A stretch of 64,000 nt of DNA from Dillenia suffruticosa (lineage: Eukaryota; Streptophyta; Magnoliopsida; Dilleniales; Dilleniaceae), in assembly GCA_033439265.1 (NCBI GenBank), contig JAVTVX010000020.1:12356001-12420000 (forward strand). Direction: 5' to 3'. Position numbers and translations under genes: made by a program. The notes beneath the pieces are model-generated. The model was not told where the DNA came from and did no database searches. It was given only the letters and a program-made list of their open reading frames with translations. This document shows, one piece after another, positions 36,511 to 49,339 of the stretch (the first letter of the stretch is position 1; each line of letters begins with the position of its first letter).

Positions 36511-37716
36511 ATTTTAGAATGAGATTAAGCATTTGATTGGTCATATAGTGTTACGATGGAGATATGTTACTTTTTTTGTCGCTTTGAAACTATTGTTGTG
36601 AATAATGGTTTTTCGAATTTTCATCCCAAATAACAATTTTCAGATATATTTATTAAACTAAGTATGACAAATGTCACAACAATGAAGGGAGATAGCAATT
36701 TCAAAACTATTATTAAAGATAATGTACTCAAAACACCAACTATAAAATAAAAAGAATGTTCATCAAAGTCATGTTAGTATAGCAACAAGTTATTAAATTC
36801 CTTTAATCAAGTTTCGAATTCAAATTTTATGAGACCTAATCCCTAAATTGGACTCTACAGTACTCAAAGTAAATTTGTCAAATAATTTGGATACTAATTG
36901 ATCAAGACATAAAAAAAATGTCCATGCAATGAGTTGTTTCCACCGGTGCTCAAACTCCTTTCACCAAAATAATTTTCAATTGACTCAAAAATATAAATTA
37001 ATTTCAGTTTTAAGATCGAAATTAAAATTTGTCCAATATTCCTTCCCTCCTTTAAAATTACTTTCTCATTGTAAATCAGAAGTCGAAGCAAGGACTCTTT
37101 GTGGAAATGGATTAGTCTGTGCATAAAACTATGAAACTTTGTAATGATAGTAATGTTTCGGTCATGGGAAAGGCAACATTCTTATTTAGCCGAAGGAACG
37201 CAGATCACAAGTAAATATTAATATGTTCCATGTTCCGGACATAAACTGAACTGCTGAATGGGCCAACTGCTTTAAAAAGGGTATGGTATGCAAGTTAAAG
37301 ACAACCAACTCATTTGTTCTCCATCATAGGCAAAATCATTCATAAGGCTCCATTACCAAAGAATGGTATATTTAGAATTGAAATCAACAAATGATCTTTA
37401 TTCCTTTTAATGCAATTATGAAAGATGAATCATGGTTTTAGGGCATCTTACATATAGGCATTATTTAATAGGTGAAGCAACCAAATCCTCAGAACCCGTG
37501 CATGGCCATTTTCATCGGGAAGAAATTGTTAATTTTAGGTTACAAGAAATGAATCTATTTTCACGAGAAAAATTCTGTAATTTTTAAAGTTTTAAGTAGC
37601 TTAAGGGTTTTGTATTCAGAACCAAATTAACTAAATCATTATTATTGTATCACTAATCTTACTATTGAAAGCCTAACTATTTTCTATCCTAATTAACCTT
37701 AAATTCTCAAAAGGTT
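36511..37716. other. Spacer without a recognised gene
   Basis: AT-rich sequence with short frames only (65-76 codons at 36894-37126), none with recognisable content. It ends at AAGGT, which is repeated beyond the next element. Confidence 0.5.
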
Positions 37717-38325
37717 TATTGAAGGTGGGTTTTTGGTCCACAGATAATAAATCCTTTAGATTGAGGACAGAGGCGAGGTCGATGCAGGTCTTTGCTTGCT
37801 TTGTGGAAGTGTACCTACAAAAATCCACTGAGGGTTGGTCCAGTGAAGGAAGCCCCAACACTTAAATCAGGAGAGAGTGTTTGTGAAAGAGAGAAGTAAG
37901 CTAAAGAGAGAGTTACGTATCCACATTGTGTTCTTGTGTGCTTTCTATGTGTGTCTTAGAACATACCTGGTTCATTACCGATGCTGACTATTCATAGCAC
38001 GTATGTAAGGTTTTGTATGCCTTTTAATTTCCATGTAGGGAGATTGATGGGGTTCATCTGAGATTATTGGGATTACAGTCAAAAATTGAGGAGATTTGGA
38101 AAGGTTTGAAATCCTTTTGACCCAAGAAAACTCAAATTTGGTGGATATTTTCTACCTTATCGAGGAACAAGAAAATGAGATCAAAGCGACCAAGAGAATC
38201 GGAAGTTACGAATTGGTCCTCGGTCTTATATTTGACTAAGGAGCGAAGAGAGACAAAGGTGTATTCAGTCTTTTATGGGCTTGGTGTATGTAGACAATTA
38301 TGGGTCGTTGGTCCATGTACCATCA
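37717..38325 (-). repeat. 3' LTR of the 37.7-44.6 kb element
   Basis: Matches 43868-44593 through 'aagtgtacctacaaaa', 'gtgtcttagaacatacct' and a common end, TACCATCA. It is 117 bases shorter because a block after 'taccttatcg' (44283-44298 in the other LTR) is missing here. Confidence 0.8.
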
Positions 38326-38500
38326 TTTGCCCTAACTCCTAATTGTTGTTTGATTGACAGAACATTTAGGAGTAGATTAAGAATCCGAAAGGACTCGAGA
38401 ACGAAGAGTTTCCTTTGGAGCAAGATCGGCGCGAGAGTGGATCATTTAACACGGGTCATTTCATTTTGGTTTTTATGAATCTTCATTTATACACTTCTTT

Positions 38501-40680
38501 GTGTTTGCTCTGCGATTGGTTCGTGTGTTTCTTCTATACAATCGCTTGAGAGAAAAGGAAACTTCGGTTTGTAAGGTTTATAGAATTGTAGGAAAGGTAA
38601 CAATGGCTCGAGGTTGTAGTTCATGTAAGCATTATAAGATTGGTGAAATTTCAAGTGTAATGATAGAAAAGGAGATGGATTCTTGGATAAAGGACATGAA
38701 TCTCAGCAGTGATTTTTGCCTTACGCTGCCAAGGGTTTTGGAGAGGGCTAACCAACTGCTGGAGGTTATGTTCCCATATATAAGGAATACATCAGGAATG
38801 GTTTTGGGTTCCTTATTTGGGGCCTTTGTCTACTATTTTAAGGGGTTAGAATGTATTTCCTACCCTATTGATTTTGAGTGCGTGGCGGATAGTGGTGATG
38901 GTGACTAGTTTGTTAAGTTTCTATTGGTTAAAGTTTGATTTTGAAATATTGTCTTATATTTTTCATTTAAGGAAATGTGGTGTTGGGGATTTTACTGAAG
39001 GGTGCTATTGTGTACAAACTCAATGACAATTAAAGTGGAAGTTTTTCTATAAGGAGACACTAGACAAATCCTGGAGAAGCAAATTCTTCTTCATAGAGTT
39101 TGTGAACAAAGATTTGTTGCTGTCATTTCCCATGGTTGATGTGGAACCCCTTATTGGGTTGAGGGCACCTCCATGTTATTGGCACTCTAGTTTTGTCAGA
39201 TCGATAGGTAGTTTTTATAGAGCATCGAGTAAGGTAGTGTGGGTAGATGTCCTAATTGAGAATGAAATGCTCAAATTAGTCGGCTTTCTGTTGGATGAGA
39301 GTGTACAAATTCAAGGGCCGTTCATGTTATAGAAGAGGTCTAAGAGGCTTGTCGATATCTTTGATTTTGTTGAGGTGGATGATCTAGACCAAATGACAAC
39401 TCTAAAAGCAATGAGGCCTCATGCCAAGATGGGCCCTAAGGGAGAGGAAGATGAGGGGAGCACGTTTGAGGACGTACTTTTGGATTACATTTCTCAAAAG
39501 AAAAGAAAACTCATATGGATACCAAGCAACAAGGAACGTGAGGATGGCGACGGATCGAGTTCAGTAAGGGGCGATAGTGCTGATGCCTGAGAATTCTATT
39601 GTTTTACTGAAGGATGTTGTCGAAGGGAGAGAAATTGAAGCAGAAGCATAGGTTGTCATGGTCGAAGAGAGGGAGGAATAAAGGGAGAGTTTACCGAAGG
39701 ATGGGGCAAGTGATGAATGCTCCATTGCCACTCTTATTCCCAAAGGAAAGAAGGGTAAGTTGCTGGCCCCTATTGCCAATATTGAGTATGTAAATGATAT
39801 TAGGGAGTTACCTCGAGCTCTTCTCTTGACTGTAGGAGATGATATTTTGTTTGGAGTCCCACTAAGAGGAGTAGAGCCGGGTTCCTTTAGTGCCTTACCG
39901 GAGTACATGTATATCTGGAGGGGCAAAGGGGTAATGCCAAGTCAAACGGCTCCTCCATCCTATTCTGGTTTAGTCGTTTGACCGATCAAAACAATTGAAG
40001 GAGAGGAGAACTACGGTCGTAAGCTGTGGTGATAACTATTTTTGCTCTTTCGAAATGTTGAAAGCAAAGAGATTCACAGATATACTTGATTTTCATTGGG
40101 CATAATCAAAACTAAACCATCTGTAGGTGGAGAGGGTGATGACTCTGTGGTAGCTTTTCTGATTTAGCTAGGTTTTTTTTCTAGTACCTTCTAAGTTAAC
40201 CAACTAGTAGGTTTGATTCTATTATAACCATTCTAACTTATTTTTCTATGCAAGCCATTACGATGTCTAAGTTTCAAAAGACGAGGAAAGACCAGTTGGT
40301 TGATTATTTAAGGAGCAAGTTGGACCTACTGAAGAAAGAGATTGCTCAGCTCCAAAAAAGACCTAGAGGGAAGCCAAGAAAGCAAAGGCAACATGTGTTG
40401 CTCGGAGCATTCTTATGAAGTGACCGACGCAACCATTGCTGAGGGTGAGAAGTTAAGGGATCTCTTCAATAGCAACAAAGCAGATCACCTGGCTGTTGAG
40501 AAGGCCTATGTTGCATTGTAAAGGGAGGTTATAGAACTGAGGGAGACCTACAAACGGAACATTGGGAGCTGTCTAAAAAATTATGGTGAGCTGAAGAGAC
40601 CACCCACCGTTTATAGAGTAGCTCAGTCGAGGGAGCGGATGTTAGCAGTTCTAATGCCCTATGCTCAAGTCTAGTTAGAG
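38501..40680 (+). pseudogene. Antisense coding region of the gypsy-like element (unknown protein)
   Basis: On the strand opposite gag, a chain of frames reads in one direction with protein-like composition. 38501-38908 contains MARGCSSCKHYKIGE and LPRVLERANQLLEVMFPYIR. 39102-39332 is followed by 39375-39590, which is rich in Glu, Lys and Ser. 39760-39981 contains YVNDIRELPRALLL. A Lys/Glu/Leu-rich coiled-coil-like stretch follows at about 40264-40400 (DQLVDYLRSKLDLLKKEIAQ). Stops and shifts separate the pieces. I do not recognise the family. Additional ORFs in antisense are documented in several plant LTR retrotransposon lineages, and this looks like a decayed case. Confidence 0.5.
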
Positions 40681-41145
40681 TTGCCGGGGGTGGCCTTCTG
40701 AAAGGGTGATTGCTGCCGGCTTACTGATTACTACTTTTCGGGCCAACCTTATGAACCTTCGACGAAAACCTCCCCTCCTTCTCCTTGATTTACTGCTATT
40801 TTTGTTCTTTTCCTTTATATTCCTTCCCCTTCTTTTTTTACTAATGGATATTTGAATAGAAAGAAGTTCTTGGTCTACTTTTCTCATCTTATTCTCCTGT
40901 GCTATTGCCATGTTGTTTTATTACTTAATAATCTCTTTGAACGGGAATGGCAGGACGTAGTCCCGAGCAGGGACTATAATTTTGTTGCCATATGGCCTCA
41001 CAAGAGGGGTGTCAGGTCCGCATTATGTAGTGAACTTGGTTGTTTCTTGAGATTTGGTGTAAAGATGATGGCCAGGCACATGCCAAGCTATGGAAAAGTA
41101 TTATAATGAGGTCATCTTCGATGTTGCGTTGTGACAAGTTAAGAC

Positions 41146-41612
41146 GGCATATTAAGGTCTCACTCTTTGAAAGGCATTGCGCAATAGGTACTCAGAGGCA
41201 TTGTGCCTTGATGGTGAATAGTATACTTAGCATTTTGCCAGGGGTATTCGAATGCGTTACGCATTAATGATAAATAGTATACCAGGCGTTACGTTGAGAG
41301 TACTCAAAAGCATTGTGACTTGATGTTGAATAGTAGACCTAGCGTTACGTGGAGAGTACTCGAAGGTATTGCACCTAGGAAACTCATAGGCATTATGCCT
41401 TAGTGGTGAGTAGTGTACTTGGCATTGTGTCGAGAGTACTCGGAGGCGTTGTGCCTTAATAGTGAATAGTACACCTGGGGTTGCGCTAAGCGTACTCAAA
41501 GGCATTGTGCGTTGATGGTGAATAGTGTATTTGGCGTTGTGCAGAGAGTATTCGGAGGCGTTGCACCTTGATGGTGAACAGTGTATTTGGCGTTGCACCT
41601 TAAGAATGAATT
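41146..41612 (-). repeat. Tandem array, unit about 55-65 bases
   Basis: About seven or eight units of 'ggtgaatagtgtacttggcg' followed by 'gagagtactcggaggcattg'. The reverse complement is related to the array at 14868-15200. The 134-codon minus-strand frame here is a by-product of the repeat. Confidence 0.75.
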
Positions 41613-42399
41613 TATTGTTCATACTTTGCAATAACTGTTTGTAACCAACGTGAATTAGCATTTTTTGTTATCTTAATGAAATGTGAAAAAGTTCAGACAT
41701 TGTCATTAAAATACTCACAAAAAGAGAACATTAAATGAAAACTTCAATGGGTGGCATAACACCACCAACAAAACAGCAAAGCAGTATAAAATTTTGTACA
41801 AAATTTACTAGGTAGAAAGACCAAAAGATCTTGATCATGGCTGATCATCTCAATGCCGAGAGATGTTATGAATTGGATTTTCATATATTTCGTGCTTGGT
41901 AATGCCTCCAGAGCATTTAGACTTGGGCTACCAAGATAACATTGTACAACGACGGGAACTTTACCACGTTAAAAGTTGCAGTAGTGGTGGAGTGGTTTGG
42001 TTGTACTTCCAACATTACAACAAAAGATACGATACCTTTGGGATATAGTCATTCGATAGAAGCCCTTTTATGAGTCCAGCATAAGGTTGAAGGTGTACAC
42101 AATCATAGCTTATCTACCTAAAGCTGTCCTAATAAAGAAGATCATAGCCAGCTTCTTGATCGATGAAAATTCTCTTGATTGCATACTGGACAATCTTTCT
42201 GTGATGATCAATGAGTCATCACATCCCGAAAGGGCCCTCTTCAGTTATGCTAGTTGACCAAAGAGTAGAAAGATCACCTGCAGAGGAAGGGGTTCTCAAA
42301 GATAAGTGCTTGGCCCGTATGTGAAGGATTACCCTGTTTGCTTGGTTATTGGTAGGTTCCTGGCCACATTGCTTGTTCGTCTCATCTCCTTATTTTTTC

Positions 42400-43600
42400 C
42401 CCCATGGTTCTCGGCAAGAGTCATCCTTGTGATCGGCATGGATAAACCGCTAGAGCTTACAATCTCAAACCAATTTTTTGAGTTCATCCTTCAACTTCCA
42501 ACACTCGTCTGTTAGGTGGCCATAGTCTCAGTAGAAATAACAATATCGTTTCAGTCCTTCTTGGAGTCATAGCTTGGAAGGTGGCCTAGCCACCTAACAT
42601 ATGACTTATTTTTTATTTGCAGTAGGATCTAGCTCAGTGTTTCGTTCAACGGTTTATAGTAATTGAATTTGTTGTGAGGAAGGAGCACTAATTGGGTCCT
42701 TTTGGGATAGTGCTGCCAAGGAGAGTGGCTGTATTCGCTCCTGTAAGATTTGTTTCATTGCATATCAAACGCTTCTTCTTCTTCAACGGCTATGTACTTT
42801 TCCGCAAGTGTATTGTGGCTGGGGGTTCTTCGTTATGGAGATCTTCATTCCAAAAAGCTATAATCCAGTTAATAGAGGCTATGGAGTGGTCCAAATCCAA
42901 AACCTTCATCATTTCTATCTTGAACTTTTTTAGAAAATTCTTCAAGGGCTCGTTGTCCCTTTGCCAAAATGAGAGGAGGGAGATAGATTTCCTCTTGGCC
43001 CCACGATTGATCATGAAATGATTTTCAAACTGTTCTTTGAACTAGGAGAAGTTTTTGATATTAAATGGTGGTAGAAAGTTAAACTATGACAGTGCAATCC
43101 CCTTTAGGGTCATTGGGAAGTCTTTACATATGGCAACTTTAGACATGTCTCAGGAGATCATGACTGTCATCAAATGGGCAGCATGATCTCGGAGGTTGAT
43201 AGTACCATCATATCTCTCCATGGGGGGAGTAAGCACATCTCGTGGCATCTGTTCGGTGCAGATCTTCGAGTCGAAGACTAAATGTTGGTTACGTATTGGA
43301 CGACCTCACTATGTCCAGTATTGACATGTCTCAGTTCGGTGGCCACAAGATCCTCCACTTGTTTCCTCAAATCATCGAGATCATGCTGAGAAGTTGCCGA
43401 GTGCTCTTGGTTGCTTCAGGGCCGAAGCTTGTGTAAGCGTGAATATACCAATCTCTAGGGGAAGATGACCCCTCCTACCGACCATCATGGTTGTGGTCCT
43501 TCAATTGTCAACTCATGTCTTGAACCTTCGATTCGAGCCTCTCTATCTAGGAGCAGGGGGCTTTATCTGGAGAGGCCTAAGTAGGATTTGGGACAGATTG
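42400..43600 (-). pseudogene. Gypsy-type gag remnant
   Basis: The frame at 43014-42790 contains LLSFWQRDNEPLKNFLKKFK, matching the retrotransposon gag (PF03732) pattern of a Gln-rich turn, then ESL, then a helix. Downstream on the same strand, near 42555-42470, a zinc-knuckle-like stretch reads CYFY, then a stop, then DYGHLTDECWKLKDEL. In intact relatives the first part is CxFH and no stop is present. The gag is therefore disabled. No pol follows; the array and the antisense region occupy that place. Confidence 0.75.
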
Positions 43601-43867
43601 ATTTTGGTGTTGTACAACTGGTGGTCTAGTCTCTCCCTGAGGAGACGATCCTACCACTAGAGTCTAGGGGACAGGAGCATCCATTGGGCCGATTAGGCTG
43701 TCGGCTAAATATCATTTGTTTGGGTTGACATCCATCCATTCACTATAGGCACAGCTTTGGAAGTATTCCCACTCCTTCTTTTTGGAGGCTTGGTTAGCAG
43801 AAAACACGACAAGATAAAGTGCAAAAAGAGTTTCTTTTTAGCCTAGTTCCCATGGACGGTGCCAATC

Positions 43868-44593
43868 TATTAGAGGTAGATTTTTAGTCCATAGATAATA
43901 AATCCTTCAACTTCAGGACAGAGGCAAGATCGATGCAGCTCTTGCTCACTCTATGGAAGTGTACCTACAAAAGTCCACCGGGAGTTGGTCTGACAGAGAA
44001 AACTCCAACGCTCAAGTCAAGAAAAAATGTTTGTGAAAAAGAGAAATAGGCTAAAGAGAGAGTTGTGCGTCCACACTGTGTTCTTATGTGCTTTCTGTAT
44101 GTGTCTTAGAACATACCTGATTCATTGCCAATCGTTTGCCTTTTTGGGAATCGAAACCCTAATTTTCTTGTAGTGAAATTGATCAGGATCCTCCGAGATC
44201 ATCGAGATTGAAGTCAAAAGTTGAGAAGATTTGAATAGGTTTGAAATCCTTTTGATCCAGATAAACTCAAATTGTGGTAAATATTTCCTACCTTATCGGG
44301 ACTTCTACCGAAGTTCGTTTCCTTTGCAGGAGGGACTTTCTCGAGAATAAGGGAGATTTAAATTTTTGAGAATTCCTTTCCTAAGTTACATTTATCACTA
44401 GGAGGGGCACTTGCGTGCAATAAGATGCATCTATAAAGGATCATGATAACAAGATCGATCGAGAGAATCGAAAGTTACAAATTGGTCATCCATCCTCTAT
44501 TCAACCGAGGAGCAAAGAGAGATATAGGTGTACTCGGTCTTTTTTGGGCTTGGTGTATGCACACAATTATGGCCAATAGTCCATATACCATCA
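43868..44593 (-). repeat. 5' LTR of the 37.7-44.6 kb element
   Basis: Starts TATTAG (eroded TGTTAG) directly beside the primer-binding site and ends TACCATCA like its partner at 38325. It holds the longer version of the LTR, with 'cttctaccgaagttcgtttc' and following bases that the other copy lacks. Confidence 0.8.
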
Positions 44594-46163
44594 AGGTCTA
44601 AAATGAAAAGCAATTATGAATAGCGCGAAACCCAAGTGGATATGGCAATTCCCTTCAAATTTTGAGAAAAAAGTTTCAATGTGTACCATTTTTTTTAAAA
44701 AAAACAATGCACATAAATATCACTAAGAGTACATAAAATGTCTTTAAATATTTAACAAAGCAGCATTTTAGGGAAAAAAATAAAAATATCACTAACAATT
44801 ATAAAAATATACCGATAAAACTCTTAAAAATACATTTTAATTTTTTACAATATTATTTATTTTCTAAAATTGATAACATTTGTGACATTCCTCTCCACTT
44901 TGTACTCGCTTCATAAAAGGGTAAGTGCAACTATTGATTAGGACTGAATCCAAACGCTCATAGCATATGGAAATACTCAAACGTACTAATTTCCCTCCTT
45001 TTGCTTGGGCAAATGGAAAATACTTGAGGAGTCAATTCCATGTACAGAACTCTCCTTGAGCTTGGAGCAACGGCGGACCTTGACACTCATTTGTGGAGGC
45101 CTAAGCAATCATAAATTGGAATTCTAAAACTAGCAGTTTTGTCATTTTTCTTCACTATAAAATGAATCAATTTGTACTTTTCTTGTTGAGCCATTTAATT
45201 AAGAATGGATGAAGATATATATTAAATTAATTATGACACTTTTTCTCCTTTTTTTTCTTTTTCTCTCTCACATTGGTTGAGTTATAGGATACACTTTTTT
45301 TATTCTTAGAAGACCAGAATTTTACATAACATGAACGCAATTTTATATCGATATTTATTGATATAGATGAGAAGAATATATTTATCCTTTAATTAAGTCA
45401 AGAGTTTGACTCCCACTGAGTATGAAAAAAATAATGTTGGGAGACCTCTACCTCAAAATGAAACCCGACGACAATCAGGTCGATTCCGGATTAGTCAGGA
45501 TCAAGCCCCGAATACCAGAAAGTCTAAGTAAAAAAAAAATAAACACAATTTTATTCTTTCAAAAATTTTTAAACTTTGTAATAATAAAGAAGTATTCTCA
45601 ACATTAAATATATATTTTTCACGCATTTTGTTCTAAAAATTAATTGTATATATTCTGAAAGGGAAAAAAAATTCTAAAACTTAATTAACTTTTTGCCTTT
45701 TTTGCGAAATTCATCGTTACTCCTACCAGAAGATTACACCCCGCTAATAGAACAACAATCACCCCTCCCTTCCATGGACCGAGGGAGGAGGACTCGCAGG
45801 GGCAATGGACACTGAAAATTTATTTTCTTTTTCTCAGAGTAAGGTTAATTTTCTTCTATTAATATTCATATTCGATGGCTTTGCCCCCCCCCATCCTTTC
45901 CTTTTTCTATGCATTTCCCTTTTTAATCTACATATCGTATCTCTCCCTCTCTCAATTAGGCGTAGGCCATATAAAAAGAAACACCACAATTAAAATCACC
46001 AATTCACAACATTGTCTTAAAGAAGGAAGGAAAAGTCAAAAAATGACAAAAAAAAAAAAGGGTCTACGCACTACCCCTTGAGACATTACCCCCTTATAGC
46101 CATCCATTTCATCTCTCTCTCTCAATCTTCATAATCCGTCTACTTATTCAAGTTTTTCACGCG

Positions 46164-46198
<35 letters not shown>

Positions 46199-47714
46199 CC
46201 TATATATTATGTACATATTTTGAGTTTTTTTTAATTTCTGAATTTATTTTTTTATTTATTCTTTAATTTTTATTTTTATTAATATTGACAAAATTGATAA
46301 TATATTAACTAGTTTATGATCGACAAAAATTTATTGTCCTTTTTTTCATTATTGTGTCTGTCTTTTACTTATATTAATATAGTAAATAAATTTAAAATTA
46401 TTATTTAATTATTTACCTTTTAAATGTTAGAATTATGAAATGCAAAACTATTTAAGTTTGCTGAACTGTTCAATATTAATGTAGTAATAGACATTTAGTA
46501 TTATAAGAGAAAAAAGTTCAATTTAAATAAGATTTTTATTATTTTGTTTAATAATTTTCTTTATACTTTTTAAATTTTTTTTTTGTTTTATCAAAAAAGA
46601 AAAATCCAGGCTAGTACGTCAGTCACATCCACTTCCTTGTGGAATGTTGGCATGGTTTGGGTTCTAATGGGGCGAACTGAGCCGGATGATGAATGGGCAT
46701 CATCTGAGTGCAGGAAGACCGTACGTTTAAAATGCCACGAAAAAGAAAAAGGAAAAAGGAAAAAAGAAAAAGGAAAAAACAAGAAAGACACTTGATTAAA
46801 TTTTGAAAGAGGACAAAAATTAATATTTCTCATTATTTTATAGTTGAATTGTATTATCTTATTTATGCCTAATAGAAAGAGAAGCTAAAAAAAAAAATAG
46901 ATCTTTGGTCTCAGTACGGAATATTCAAGGTAGGTGTTATTTTAAAGTGAAAAAAAAAAGTAATATATTAATAATAATTTTAGTTAAAAATATTATAAAT
47001 AAAATAAAGAAAAATCGAAGGATGTTATAAATATCAAACCGGGGCCTAGGACGTGGGCCTTGCACGCACCGAACCAAATAGACATTTTGTTATTTCTTTT
47101 GGTAACCCAAAATTGGCAATTTCTATAAATGGTATGTGTTTGCTACAGATTAAAATATTTTGGCAAAAAATAAATTTTCCAAAAAAAGCAAATTTTTTCT
47201 AAGAAGATTTGAAGATTATAATCATTTTAACAAATTTTAAATTTTGAGACTTTCTTATTATTATTTTTTCCTAAGTTAATAGTTTCATAGTTTCATTGAA
47301 AAATATTTTAATAATTCAGTTAATAGTTTTAAAGTTTCATACAAAAATGTTTTAATAATTCAGGAGGTGTTTGATTAAAGATTATGCAAATCAAAAATGA
47401 AAATGAAACTCATAGAAATTATTTAGATTAATAGAATGAGAATAAATATATGTGAATGAAACCTTAACATATGAGTTTATGAAATTCAAATAAAATGATG
47501 AATTTCATTTAAACCTATGCATGAAATGCAAAAAGAAATTAACTTTCACTTTTCTCTCGGCCATTCACCCAAAAGAAATTCAAATATATTCTTCTCTCTC
47601 TCTCCAAATCAATGACGATGGGAAGCAAATTAGAGCCCGCAAAGCTTCTATTTTCATACCTTTAAAGGGCTTATGGGTTGCAGAAACACGAATCTCCCGT
47701 GACATACTTGTATA
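44594..47714. other. Spacer without a recognised gene
   Basis: AT-rich unique sequence. It contains a GC/CT microsatellite (46161-46195), pyrimidine-rich stretches around 45780-46000, and a block of A/G-rich repeats near 46738-46792. The open frames of 60-80 codons on either strand are low in complexity. It ends at the LTR of the second copia element. Confidence 0.5.
46161..46195. repeat. GC then CT microsatellite
   Basis: Four GC pairs run directly into about fourteen CT pairs, in a pyrimidine-rich setting. Confidence 0.85.
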
Positions 47715-48186
47715 TATTAGAATTAATTTTACGGTAATATTTTTGGAATAATTAAAAGATAAAATTTTTAGGTATATCTTAACGAATAATTGCAAATAAT
47801 CTAGGAATCACAATATCTTTCTCGACGATCTTGCAGTCAGGATGGTGATCACAAAATGAATCACTACCACGGATTCATGACGTCTCAATCCAACGTCTGA
47901 CGAACCCAATGATAAGAAAAATTTTTTTACTCAAAAATTTCTCAAACTCAGATTAAATTTCTCACACACTTTAGAATGATTTTCTCACGGCCTTTTTCTT
48001 AACCATGTGCACTCAAGAAGGAAGTTTCAAAACTTTCTTAACATATCCCTTGAGTCACTCACAATAAATGGGAAAATAGAGAGTTAGATTAGGGGAGGTT
48101 ATTAGGGCATGGGACAACTTCCCTTATGAAAATTTTAAATTAACCTTTTTAAACCTCATGCCCCTTCGTGGATATTTCTACTAACA
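47715..48186 (-). repeat. 3' LTR of copia element 2
   Basis: Starts TATTAG and ends CTAACA; the inverted TGTTAG...CTAACA pair has one change. It aligns with 54123-54582, for example 'cagtcaggatggtgatcaca' in both. Confidence 0.82.
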
Positions 48187-49339
48187 TCTTCCACTTACAC
48201 ACGAGTGCATGTTACATCCGTCATGTGATCACAATTCATACAATCTTTTACATCACCCTACTGGATTTTCATACAGAATTGAGCGTTATGCGACTAACGA
48301 ATACACTTGCAAGCAAAAATTTCTTAATACACATGTTAAAATGATCGAGAAGTCAATGATCGAGAAGTCACCGTTAGTACAAAAAAAAAACTCACTATAC
48401 CCTTGACTTAACACATTTACATCTATCAAGCAACTTTTCTCATCGAAAGTGATCACTAATCATTTGTTCGACTGTATATTTACTATTATATTTGAATCTC
48501 AATATAGATTAACATAACAGTTCGACTTATGAATATAACACAATGATATAATATTGATTGATCTTTCTTTTCCCAAACTTGAATCTATCAGTTTTAATTC
48601 AGCTAATTTCCTAAACCTACCCCTTAGATCTCAATTTATCTTTCGAGCCATAGGTAAATAGATTAAAATAGCAAATATTGAATCAAAACTTTTAAAAACA
48701 ATTGAAAGTAATAAGGGCACAAGAGATCCTACCCAATGGATCTCGGATCTCACACAGTGGAAACAAAGATCATGATAACACTATCGTTTCAAATTATAGC
48801 TCCCATTATCCCATGGTTGTCTTATCACGCGTGGTATGAAATACGTGTTACAGTATTATTCTCTTATCTCTCAAAAGAGTATATGTCAAATTTTTCTAAT
48901 ATTATATAGATATGAGACTAAGTCTTCACATAAATCTTTACCTAAAGATCTCAGAAATAGTATCTTAGATACAATATTACTAGTCATAAGTGATATCCAA
49001 AATCTCAAATTTGACTAGTTAAAGACAACATGGATATGGGAATGTCTATGTCAGTCATATCGTATATAACCTCATCCTGAATACATATCAGGGTAATTTA
49101 TGTTCTAACAGGACACTTTCAAAGTCTCTTATAACCAGAAACTGTTTCATCTTCGTTTACTCAAAACTAGAGGTATTCACTCATATGAGAAAGTCGATCA
49201 CGCCTGCCTGACATATTTTTCATCATAATTCACAATAGAATATATGACAATAAACAAGTGTAAGAAATAAACATATGATTAAATAATACACATATGTCAT
49301 ATATATCAATAAATTTCAATCAGTACATAGGGAGAAATG

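Larger units (their letters stand above)
37717..44593 (-). mobile_element. Gypsy-like LTR element with gag and an antisense coding region
   Basis: Direct repeats at 37717-38325 and 43868-44593 are its LTRs. A decayed primer-binding site TTGGCACCGTCCATGGGAAC is read on the minus strand at 43865-43846, directly inside the right LTR, so that LTR is the 5' one. AAGGT flanks both sides (37711-37715 and 44593-44597, one base ambiguous). A gag remnant follows on the minus strand. A tandem array lies at 41146-41612, and coding-like sequence sits on the plus strand at 38500-40680. No protease, polymerase or integrase was recognised, so it is non-autonomous. Confidence 0.8.

Noticed and set aside
41257-41661. 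134-codon minus-strand frame
   Set aside because: It translates the tandem array; the periodicity of the protein equals the DNA repeat.
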